Source of the DNA: Ardenticatenia bacterium | GTDB taxonomy: Bacteria > Chloroflexota > Anaerolineae > Aggregatilineales > Aggregatilineaceae | DNA length: 8,382 nucleotides | NCBI GenBank assembly: GCA_026984385.1 | Contig: JALSSH010000501.1 | Coordinates: 1-8,382, forward strand | Direction: 5' to 3' | Part shown: positions 1 through 5,031 of the stretch, piece after piece | Numbering within the stretch: the stretch's first letter is position 1 | Layout: every line of letters begins with the position of its first letter | The notes under the pieces: model-generated | What the model was told of the DNA's origin: nothing | Seen by the model: the letters and a program-made list of their open reading frames with translations, nothing else | The model's database searches: none | Position numbers and translations under genes: made by a program

Positions 1-253
1 CGGCGTGCGTGGCGTAGTCCAGCGCCACGATCACCAGCGAGCGCACCCCCGCCAAGATCACGTTCAGATCGCGCCGACGTGCCAGGCGGTCTTCGCGCGC
101 CAGATAGCCCATCGCGCCGTGCATTCCGGCCCCGACCCACGCCAAATAGGCGTCCAAGCGCGGGGACGGGCGCGCCGGAATGATGCCCACGTCGCTAAAG
201 CCGAGTTCGCGGGCGCGTTGGCGGGTGCGTGCAGCGGAAAAGAGAGCGCGCAT
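1..253 (-). CDS. queG: Epoxyqueuosine reductase QueG, N-terminal part (runs off the left edge)
   Basis: Reading the minus strand from the ATG at 253-251 gives 84 residues that stay open to the window edge. The visible part contains the QueG-type N-terminus: 'RELGFSDVGI' at residues 15-24, 'HGAMGYLARE' at 45-54, then a basic stretch followed by 'RSLVIVALDY' at 71-80, which correspond to the family's 'hGeM.yla' and 'RSvIvv.lnY' motifs. QueG reduces epoxyqueuosine to queuosine at position 34 of certain tRNAs in the cytoplasm, using cobalamin and two [4Fe-4S] clusters. The cluster-binding C-terminal domain would lie outside the window and cannot be checked. The start is supported by an AAGGA ribosome binding site (267-263) nine bases upstream. 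It is divergent from the peptidase gene, with 75 bases between starts. Family assignment is from remembered motifs; another cobalamin-dependent QueG-like reductase is the main alternative. Confidence 0.85.
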   Translation of the reverse strand, partial: MRALFSAARTRQRARELGFSDVGIIPARPSPRLDAYLAWVGAGMHGAMGYLAREDRLARRRDLNVILAGVRSLVIVALDYATHA

Positions 254-296
254 GGTGTATGATCCTTGTGAGAAACGGTGGCCCATTGGCCCGTTC

Positions 297-304
297 AGTA
301 TAGC
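297..304. promoter_or_regulatory. Possible overlapping divergent -10 elements (queG / M28 peptidase)
   Basis: The near-palindromic stretch AGTATAGC reads TATAGC (299-304) on the plus strand and TATACT (302-297) on the minus strand, so the same bases could serve as -10 elements for both divergent genes. I see no convincing -35 hexamer for either direction, so this is a weak call. The predicted 5' leaders would be short: a few bases before the Shine-Dalgarno on the plus side and roughly 35-40 bases on the minus side. Confidence 0.3.
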
Positions 305-316
305 GCGTAGCAAGTT

Positions 317-322
317 AGGAGG
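317..322 (+). promoter_or_regulatory. Shine-Dalgarno fixing a GTG start
   Basis: A perfect AGGAGG lies six bases upstream of the GTG at 329. It supports this non-ATG codon as the real start of the peptidase, giving an N-terminal region in front of the signal peptide that is longer than usual. Confidence 0.8.
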
Positions 323-328
323 CCGAAC

Positions 329-1420
329 GTGAATGCAGAAAATTTCGCAGCCTTGCGCCGAGCCGCACGCCCTTTCGAGGGCGAAGTGTGGGGTCTGCGC
401 CCTGTGCTTTTGTGGAGCGCGATCCTGGTGTGCGCATTCACGTTGGGCGCGGGGCACGGCGTCCACGCCCAGCCCGACCCGCCGCCCACGTTGGCCCAAA
501 CGCTGGCCGCGCACGTCTACGCGCTGAGCGTGGAGATCGGCGCGCGTCCGGCGGGCAGTGTCGCCGAGCAGCAAGCCGCACAATACATCGCCGCGCAACT
601 GGCAGATTGGGGTTACGCGGTGGAGCAGCAACCTTTTCGCTTCACGGTGGGCGACCAAACGTATACTTCCCGCAACGTGATCGCGCGACGAGCGGCGAGC
701 TTCCCCCACGCGGACGGGCGTACCCTGGTCATAGGTGCACACATGGATAGCGTCACGGCGGGCACGGGGGCGGACGACAACGCCTCCGGCGTGGCGGTGA
801 TGTTGGCCGTTGCGCAGGCGCTGGCTGACGTGCCGACGGAATACGCGCTGGTGTTTGTTGCATTTGGCGCGGAAGAAGTGGGGCAACGCGGCTCACTGCA
901 CTTCGTGGAGGCGCTGAGCGAAACGGAGCGCGCGCGCATCGTGGCGATGTTCAACATTGACACGGTCGGGGCGGGCGATTTTGCTTATGTTTATGCCGGC
1001 GCGCGCACCGAGCATCACGACTTCCGCCGTCCTTACACGCCCGGGCCGAGCTGGGTACGCGATCTGGCGTTGGAACAAGCAGCGCAGCTCGGCGTGCCTT
1101 TGCGCACAAGCCCCCCGACGGGTTGGGACGGCTACACCGGCCCTTGGAGCGACCACATGCCGTTTGTCAACGCGGGCGTGCCGATAGCCTACTTTGAGCG
1201 TTGGAACTGGGACGCGGGCGACGACCCCAATTGGGGCGTGGAGCGCGCGGAGGGCGGCGATGTGTTGCACACCCCGCGCGATCAATATGCGCACGTGGAG
1301 GCGCAGAAGATGGCCGAAGTCGCGCAGGTGCTCATCGGGACGGTCGAAACGTTAGCGCGTGGTCTTTATACACCCCCTACAAGTGTACTGGCGTTTGAAA
1401 TTTCCAACTTTGTGCGCTAA
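329..1420 (+). CDS. Secreted M28-family zinc aminopeptidase/peptidase
   Basis: The protein has 363 residues. It starts with a basic N-region, then a hydrophobic segment (about 26-42) and a VHA|Q signal peptidase I-like site at 45-48, so it is probably exported. The rest is an M28 (peptidase Q/aminopeptidase S type) domain with the full co-catalytic two-zinc set visible: H138 in 'GAHMDS', bridging D150 in 'GADDNASG', catalytic base E182 and ligand E183 in 'FGAEE', D211 in 'NIDTVG', and H314 in 'LHTPRD'. Further family landmarks are 'SDHMPFVNAGVP' (274-285) and the N-terminal 'GARPAGS' (71-77). Such enzymes remove amino-terminal residues from peptides outside the cytoplasm; the substrate cannot be read from sequence. 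All metal ligands are present, so it should be active. It stands alone, with a new promoter starting directly after its stop codon. No terminator was seen immediately after it other than the leader hairpin of the next gene. Confidence 0.92.
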   Translation: MNAENFAALRRAARPFEGEVWGLRPVLLWSAILVCAFTLGAGHGVHAQPDPPPTLAQTLAAHVYALSVEIGARPAGSVAEQQAAQYIAAQLADWGYAVEQQPFRFTVGDQTYTSRNVIARRAASFPHADGRTLVIGAHMDSVTAGTGADDNASGVAVMLAVAQALADVPTEYALVFVAFGAEEVGQRGSLHFVEALSETERARIVAMFNIDTVGAGDFAYVYAGARTEHHDFRRPYTPGPSWVRDLALEQAAQLGVPLRTSPPTGWDGYTGPWSDHMPFVNAGVPIAYFERWNWDAGDDPNWGVERAEGGDVLHTPRDQYAHVEAQKMAEVAQVLIGTVETLARGLYTPPTSVLAFEISNFVR

Positions 1421-1423
1421 CGC

Positions 1424-1453
1424 TTGTCAAGATTTCACTCACGCATTTACAAT
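1424..1453 (+). promoter_or_regulatory. Sigma70-type promoter for the receiver gene
   Basis: TTGTCA (1424-1429) and TACAAT (1448-1453) are separated by 18 bases, each matching the consensus at five of six positions. It lies directly after the peptidase stop codon in a locally A+T-rich stretch. A transcript from here would start near 1460 and carry a leader of about 100 bases before the receiver gene. Confidence 0.6.
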
Positions 1454-1470
1454 AAAACAATGGAACTCTT

Positions 1471-1563
1471 ATGAAAAATATTCCCGCCCCGACCATTATC
1501 GTGGGGCATTTATCCGATTTTTTATCTTTTGCTGGTGGTGGCATTATCCAGGGGGCTTGCTGA
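1471..1563 (+). CDS. Possible 30-residue leader ORF coupled to the receiver gene
   Basis: An ATG at 1471 opens a 30-codon ORF (starting MKNIPAPTII, ending IIQGAC) whose TGA stop at 1561-1563 shares its A with the ATG of the receiver gene (TGATG). This overlap is typical of translational coupling. A weak GGAA sits five bases before the start. The peptide has no recognised motif and no run of a regulatory amino acid, and it overlaps the leader hairpin. It may be a coincidental ORF; the overlap, the promoter upstream and the hairpin inside it are the only arguments for it. Confidence 0.25.
   Translation: MKNIPAPTIIVGHLSDFLSFAGGGIIQGAC
1486..1523 (+). promoter_or_regulatory. Leader hairpin with downstream T-run (possible attenuator or terminator)
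   Basis: GCCCCGA (1486-1492) can pair with TCG(T)GGGGC (1499-1507) around a six-base loop, with one bulged T. A T-rich stretch follows, including six consecutive T at 1518-1523. The T-run starts about ten bases beyond the stem, so it is not a textbook intrinsic terminator. It sits between the promoter at 1424-1453 and the receiver start at 1563, so it could reduce read-through into the receiver gene or end transcripts from the peptidase gene. Confidence 0.4.
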
Positions 1564-1925
1564 TGGCGCGTATTCTTATTGTGGAGGACGACACCGAGCT
1601 ACAAGGGATGTTGGCCTTGTTGCTCAAACGGCACGGCTACGATGTCTATAGCGCTCAAAATGGGGTAGAGGCACTCTATCAGGCGGTCTACTATCAGCCG
1701 GATTTGATCATCTTGGACTTGATGATGCCGCTCGCCTCGGGGGACGCAGTGTTGGGCTTTATCCGCAGCACGGACAGCTTGCGTAACACGCCCGTTTTGG
1801 TCGTTTCGGCGCATCCGAAGGCGGCGGAGTTGGCCGCCCAGCTCGAAGCCGACGACTATTTGACCAAGCCGGTGGAGATGAAAATCTTGCTTGCGCGGAT
1901 TGAAACGCTGTTGCAAAAAGCCTGA
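1563..1925 (+). CDS. Stand-alone CheY-like response regulator receiver
   Basis: The 120-residue protein is a complete receiver domain and nothing else. It has the acidic pocket D9/D10 in 'ILIVEDD', phospho-acceptor D52 in 'LIILDLMMP', the switch Ser S82 in 'VVSAH', and the conserved lysine K102 in 'YLTKP'. All phosphorylation residues are intact, so it should accept a phosphoryl group from a histidine kinase or phosphotransfer protein and signal through protein contacts, since there is no DNA-binding or enzymatic output domain. The ATG at 1563 is chosen because it matches the usual start of the fold and is preceded by AGGGGG (1550-1555) seven bases upstream; the frame is open further upstream, but that part does not resemble a receiver. 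No kinase gene is in the window, so its partner is unknown. Confidence 0.93.
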   Translation: MARILIVEDDTELQGMLALLLKRHGYDVYSAQNGVEALYQAVYYQPDLIILDLMMPLASGDAVLGFIRSTDSLRNTPVLVVSAHPKAAELAAQLEADDYLTKPVEMKILLARIETLLQKA

Positions 1926-1939
1926 TCGCGCTTCGCGAT
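1925..1939 (+). terminator. Weak hairpin after the receiver gene
   Basis: ATCGCG-CTT-CGCGAT forms a six-base-pair stem with a three-base loop that begins on the last base of the receiver stop codon. Only ACTTTCC follows rather than a real T-run, so termination is uncertain. Confidence 0.3.
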
Positions 1940-2027
1940 ACTTTCCTCGCAGCGTCCACCGACCCGGTTTCGGCGGGCGCTGTTGCGTTTTGGCTGCGCA
2001 TCCGCCCGCGCGCTCCCGTTGAGAGTA

Positions 2028-2036
2028 TGCTAAAAT
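2028..2036 (+). promoter_or_regulatory. Extended -10 promoter for the DUF362 gene
   Basis: TGcTAAAAT is an extended -10 element (TG at 2028-2029, TAAAAT at 2031-2036). There is no good -35 hexamer at the expected distance, which extended -10 promoters can tolerate. The start of transcription would be about 35 bases before the ATG. The AAGGAG ribosome binding site (2060-2065) lies 11 bases before the ATG at 2077, slightly far. Confidence 0.5.
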
Positions 2037-2076
2037 CAGTCTAGAACACGCTAAGCAACAAGGAGAACGACTGATT

Positions 2077-3300
2077 ATGGCTGATTTCCCTGGCCGAGGA
2101 CGTGTGGCCGTTGTCAAAACCTCGCCGGAAACGGTGTTGGAGGATGTGCGTCGGGTCATGCGCCTGGCGGGTTACGAAGAGGCCCTCCCTAAAGACAAAG
2201 ACACCCTGCTGAAGATCAACATCTCGTGGGATACGTGGTATCCTGCCTGCTCTTCCACGCCCTGGCAGATCGAGGGCGTGATCCAAGAGCTGCAAGCAGC
2301 AGGTTATCCGCGCCTGATCGCGGCGCACAACGACACGGTGGTTGTGGACGCGCGCGTCGGCGAAGAAAACAACAAGCACAAATACGTCACGGACAAATAC
2401 GGCCTAGAAAACTGGCATCTTTACGAGCCGCAATTCGAATGGGTGCGCTACGAACCCAAAGAGCCGTTTTTGGTGCTGGACAAAGTCTATCCGGAAGGTG
2501 TGTACATCCCCAAAGTCTTCTACGGGCGCAACATCGTTCAGTTGCCCACCGTCAAGACGCACGTCTTCACCACCATCACCGGCGCGATGAAAAACGCCTT
2601 CGGCGGGCTGCTGGGCCGCAAACGCCATTGGACGCACTCCGTGATCCACGAAACGGTCGTAGACTTGCTGCAAATTCAGCAAGATATCCACAGCGGCGTT
2701 TTTGCCGTGATGGACGGCACGTTCACCGGCGACGGCCCCGGGCCGCGCGCCATGCACTGGCACGAAGGCGATATCCTGCTCGCCTCGGCGGACCAGGTCG
2801 CCATAGACGCGATGAGCGCCTACATCCAGGGCTTTGACCCGCTCTCGATTGACTTCATCCGCTTGGGGCACGAACGCGGTTTGGGCGTGGGCGACCCGGA
2901 CGAGATCGAGGTCGTGGGCATGGACAAGGCCGACTTGCCGCGCTACGGCTTTGTGCAAACGGACACCTTCGCCAGCAAGGGCCAAAAGCTGATCTATCAC
3001 GGTTGGCTCAAGGGCTTTGAGGGCCTGCTTTTGCGCTCGCCCATCGTGCCCTGGAGCTATATGGCGAGCAACGTTTACCACAACTACTACTGGTATCCCT
3101 TTGTCGGGCGCAAACGGGTGGAAGCCGCACTACAAACCAAGTGGGGACGGCTCTTTGAGCAGTACGGCGAGGGCGGCGTAGTGATGCCCGGCGTTGAGCC
3201 GGAAGACGCCAAGCGCGCGGCCATGTTGGGCGCGGCGGCGGCTGGTGGGGCGCTCTTTTTGGGCGCGGGGCTGTTGCGGCGTTTTCTGAAGCGCGACTAA
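2077..3300 (+). CDS. DUF362-family protein with C-terminal membrane anchor
   Basis: The 407-residue protein matches the DUF362 core (uncharacterised family). Visible landmarks are 'LLKINISW' (44-51), 'LPTVKTHVFTTITGAMKNAF' (156-175), 'VMDGTFTGDGPGP' (211-223), and the 'SADQVAIDAM' helix (237-246) followed by 'VGDPDEIEVVG' (271-281). Many DUF362 proteins carry ferredoxin-like CxxCxxC clusters; here the only cysteine is C58, so no Fe-S cluster is expected. The tail contains a 20-residue Ala/Gly/Leu-rich hydrophobic segment (381-400) bracketed by K379/R380 and R401/R402/K405/R406, which looks like a membrane-spanning tail anchor with the main domain in the cytoplasm (no signal peptide is seen). 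It has its own promoter, and the STAS-like gene follows 71 bases later on the same strand. The biochemical role is not known to me. Confidence 0.85.
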   Translation: MADFPGRGRVAVVKTSPETVLEDVRRVMRLAGYEEALPKDKDTLLKINISWDTWYPACSSTPWQIEGVIQELQAAGYPRLIAAHNDTVVVDARVGEENNKHKYVTDKYGLENWHLYEPQFEWVRYEPKEPFLVLDKVYPEGVYIPKVFYGRNIVQLPTVKTHVFTTITGAMKNAFGGLLGRKRHWTHSVIHETVVDLLQIQQDIHSGVFAVMDGTFTGDGPGPRAMHWHEGDILLASADQVAIDAMSAYIQGFDPLSIDFIRLGHERGLGVGDPDEIEVVGMDKADLPRYGFVQTDTFASKGQKLIYHGWLKGFEGLLLRSPIVPWSYMASNVYHNYYWYPFVGRKRVEAALQTKWGRLFEQYGEGGVVMPGVEPEDAKRAAMLGAAAAGGALFLGAGLLRRFLKRD

Positions 3301-3371
3301 CGCTTTTGCGTGGGGCGCGGGAGCTATGTTTTTTGACGAGGCGGGGGCCGTAGCAAGTAGAGGAGGGCCTT

Positions 3372-3743
3372 ATGCCTTACACCATAGATTGGCACCCGGA
3401 CTTATCCGCGCTGATCGTGCGCTATCAGGGCAGCGTTTCGGCGGATGAGTATCGGCAGATGTGCGCAGAGCGTGCCCGCTTGCTCCACCAAGCAAACAAA
3501 ACCGTCTCGGTGGTGATGGATATGCAGAAGTTGCAAAACTTCCCCGACGCCATTTGGGTGGGCGAAGAAGATGACGTTTTGCAGCACCCCAACGTGCGGG
3601 ATGTGCTGCTCGTGTTGGACAGTGAGCTTTACGAAAAGCTCGCCGACTCGCTGATGCCGGACTCTGAGGGGCGTTGGCCGGTGCACTTTTTCCCCGACGT
3701 GGAACAAGCGCTGGCCTTTGCGCGTCAACGTCCACCGGAATAG
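3372..3743 (+). CDS. Small SpoIIAA/STAS-like protein
   Basis: This 123-residue cytoplasmic protein has no signal peptide or membrane segment. The predicted order is strand (4-7), strand 'ALIVRYQG' (13-20), helix (23-40), strand 'VSVVMDM' (45-51), helix, strand 'VRDVLLVLD' (75-83), helix, strand 'PVHFFPD' (103-109) and a final helix 'VEQALAFARQ' (110-119). This alternation and the 'ALIVRYQG..S.DEY' and closing 'FF.d.eeALaF' patterns resemble the SpoIIAA-like/STAS-fold hypothetical proteins common in Chloroflexota. I see no clear conserved phosphorylatable serine as in true anti-sigma antagonists, so a regulatory function is only a possibility. AGGAGG (3361-3366) lies five bases before the ATG. 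It follows the DUF362 gene by 71 bases with no obvious terminator, so the two may be co-transcribed. Confidence 0.75.
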   Translation: MPYTIDWHPDLSALIVRYQGSVSADEYRQMCAERARLLHQANKTVSVVMDMQKLQNFPDAIWVGEEDDVLQHPNVRDVLLVLDSELYEKLADSLMPDSEGRWPVHFFPDVEQALAFARQRPPE

Positions 3744-3753
3744 GGGTGCGCGC

Positions 3754-4191
3754 TCAATTGCGGCTGAGCGTATCACACACTTTCCACCCGTCAAGCTGGC
3801 GGAGCACAAAAACAACCGTGCCCACGCGGTCATAGTTGCGCACCTCGACTTGGCCGTCGCCGGTTTTGAAGGTGACCACCCCGCCGAGTTCCACTTCGGC
3901 GTAGTTCTCGCCGCTGAAGATAACTTGTAGCCGCGCGTGGTCGAGGTCAATTTGCGCTTGTGGATCGCCGATCGGCGGCCAGTCGGTGTTCGGGCAAGTC
4001 AATTGGCGCACGGTCGGCTCGTCGGCGTGCCACCAAGCGAGCAAAAACGCGCGCGTGACGCTGACCGGATCGCGCGTGTCTTTTTTGTGGCCGCCCCGCC
4101 ATATCAGCGCCCCGAGCAGCGCCGCCGTCACCAGCAGCGCGACGATGGTGGCGCGTGGGTGTGTGCGGAAAAAACGTCGAAGTGTGGTCAT
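3754..4191 (-). CDS. Membrane-anchored NTF2-like small protein
   Basis: The 145-residue protein has a basic N-terminus, one hydrophobic segment (about 15-31) without a lipobox or clear cleavage site, then an extracytoplasmic domain. That domain reads as helix 'VSVTRAFLLAWWHAD' (43-57), C66 in 'LTCPNT', beta strands (about 86-130) and a final 'DGWKVCDTL' (134-142) with C139. This helix-then-sheet layout is typical of NTF2-like/DUF4878-type domains that are often fused to lipoprotein signals. The two cysteines could form a disulfide. It shares this layout, including both cysteines, with the lipoprotein encoded just upstream. No Shine-Dalgarno is visible before the ATG at 4191, and an intrinsic terminator ends only 18 bases before it, so expression may depend on read-through. 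It is convergent with the STAS-like gene. The function is unknown. Confidence 0.75.
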   Translation of the reverse strand: MTTLRRFFRTHPRATIVALLVTAALLGALIWRGGHKKDTRDPVSVTRAFLLAWWHADEPTVRQLTCPNTDWPPIGDPQAQIDLDHARLQVIFSGENYAEVELGGVVTFKTGDGQVEVRNYDRVGTVVFVLRQLDGWKVCDTLSRN

Positions 4192-4208
4192 AGGCTTTTT
4201 GGCAGGTT

Positions 4209-4242
4209 AAAACGCCCGAAGCCAAGCGGCGATCGGGCGTTT
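4209..4242 (-). terminator. Intrinsic terminator after the lipoprotein gene
   Basis: A perfect ten-base-pair stem (4210-4219 with 4233-4242, core CGCCCG/CGGGCG) has a 13-base loop that can fold an inner GCC/GGC stem. On the minus strand the 3' arm continues into TTTT (4212-4209). This follows the lipoprotein stop codon by about 30 bases and precedes the next minus-strand start by 18 bases. It is partly symmetric, so it may also stop plus-strand transcripts. Confidence 0.75.
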
Positions 4243-4270
4243 GCGTTTCTTCGGCAAAAGCGCAGCAAAT

Positions 4271-4834
4271 TTATTGAGTTTCGCCGTCGGTGGTGTCGGT
4301 TTCCGTCGGCGGCGCAAAGATGCCCTGCCCAAAATAGCCGCCTTCCAAGTTCGCCACACACCACTCGCCGTCCACTTCTTCCATATCCAAACGAATGCGC
4401 GTGTTGATCAGCTCTTCGTCGTCACCGTCGCCGTCCAGGTCGTATTTATCCCGCACAGAGGCGGCGACTTCATATTCCATGCCAGAATCGGGGATCGGGT
4501 TGCCGTCTTCACGCAGGCGCACGATCTCAAACGAGCCGGTGACGAGCACCTCTTTGGTGTTGTGTTTTTTGCCGATGTCGTATTTCAAGTCCACGTTTTG
4601 GATGGCGAGCTGTTGTTCGGCCAGGCGAGCGACCTCGTCGGCGTAAGCGGCGGTTTGGTCTTGGAAGTTGTCGCAAGCGTATTTTTGCGCTTCGCCAGCG
4701 TTGCCGGCCATCAGTGCGTCCATATACTTTTGTGCGGCCTCTTCAGAAGCCGCTCCGCACGCACTCAACAACGCCGAAAGCAAAAGCAACCCGGCCACCA
4801 GCAGCCCCATAGAGCGGCGTGTAAACTTTTTCAT
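4271..4834 (-). CDS. Lipoprotein with NTF2-like domain and acidic Ca-binding-like loop
   Basis: The 187-residue protein begins with a classic lipoprotein signal: KKFTRR, a hydrophobic core (9-22), and lipobox 'LSAC' at 23-26, so C26 should be lipidated and the protein anchored on the outer face of the cytoplasmic membrane. A helix 'AAQKYMDALMAGNAGEAQKY' (33-52) leads to C54; a second helix (61-76) precedes strands (82-106); the end is 'DGEWCVANL' (155-163) with C159. This fits a DUF4878/NTF2-like domain. Inserted at 132-140 is 'DLDGDGDDE', an Asp-rich loop like calcium-binding DxDxDG loops but without a canonical EF-hand Glu at position 12. The C-terminal tail (175-187) is Thr/Glu-rich and disordered. 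AGAGG (4841-4837) lies close to the ATG, with a second GGAG just upstream. The function is unknown. Confidence 0.85.
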   Translation of the reverse strand: MKKFTRRSMGLLVAGLLLLSALLSACGAASEEAAQKYMDALMAGNAGEAQKYACDNFQDQTAAYADEVARLAEQQLAIQNVDLKYDIGKKHNTKEVLVTGSFEIVRLREDGNPIPDSGMEYEVAASVRDKYDLDGDGDDEELINTRIRLDMEEVDGEWCVANLEGGYFGQGIFAPPTETDTTDGETQ

Positions 4835-4896
4835 AACCTCTATTCACTCCTCTGAGTCTTTTTCAAAAAACTATGCAAACCTTCCCAAGCGGCACG

Positions 4897-4925
4897 ATCA
4901 TACAGTGCTAGGGCGTTCTGTGCAA
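4897..4925 (-). promoter_or_regulatory. Promoter for the lipoprotein gene
   Basis: On the minus strand TTGCAC (4925-4920) and TATGAT (4902-4897, five of six consensus matches) are spaced by 17 bases. The transcript would start near 4890, with a leader of about 55 bases containing an A/T-rich stretch before the ribosome binding site. The -35 matches consensus only at TTG. The rest of the 4835-5016 gap shows nothing else that I can support. Confidence 0.5.
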
Positions 4926-5011
4926 CAGTTTGGAGGCAAAATGAAAGGGCGCACAAAGGCATAGGCGGATCTCCACTTGGCTTGAAGCTGTGCCCTGCTC
5001 TCCCCATCGAT

Positions 5012-5031
5012 CGCGCTCAGCGCTGAGCGCG
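5012..5031 (-). terminator. Perfect palindrome over the stop codon of the glycosidase-like gene
   Basis: CGCGCTCAGC is followed immediately by its exact reverse complement, giving a 20-base perfect palindrome. The minus-strand TGA stop (5019-5017) lies inside it. As RNA it could form a GC-rich hairpin, but no T-run follows on the minus strand, so it is at best a weak or Rho-assisted terminator, or an mRNA-end stabilising stem. Confidence 0.35.

Noticed and set aside
1460..1474. Four-codon ORF (MELL) near the predicted transcription start, overlapping the 30-codon leader ORF
   Set aside because: Too short to support; probably a chance ATG.
1599..2159. 186-codon minus-strand ORF opposite the receiver gene
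   Set aside because: It crosses the receiver, its downstream gap and the start of the DUF362 gene without any recognisable domain.
2404..3081. 225-codon minus-strand ORF opposite the DUF362 gene
   Set aside because: Antisense to a gene with clear DUF362 core motifs; no ribosome binding site or family signal of its own.
4241..4855. 204-codon plus-strand ORF opposite the lipoprotein gene
   Set aside because: It is antisense to a protein with a clear lipoprotein signal and a good ribosome binding site. Its own translation shows no family features, and it has no Shine-Dalgarno.
4668..4964. Plus-strand ORF with an internal GGAGG followed by ATGAAAGGG near its end
   Set aside because: The ribosome binding site-like sequence would start a peptide of only seven codons. 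The rest of the frame is antisense to the lipoprotein gene.
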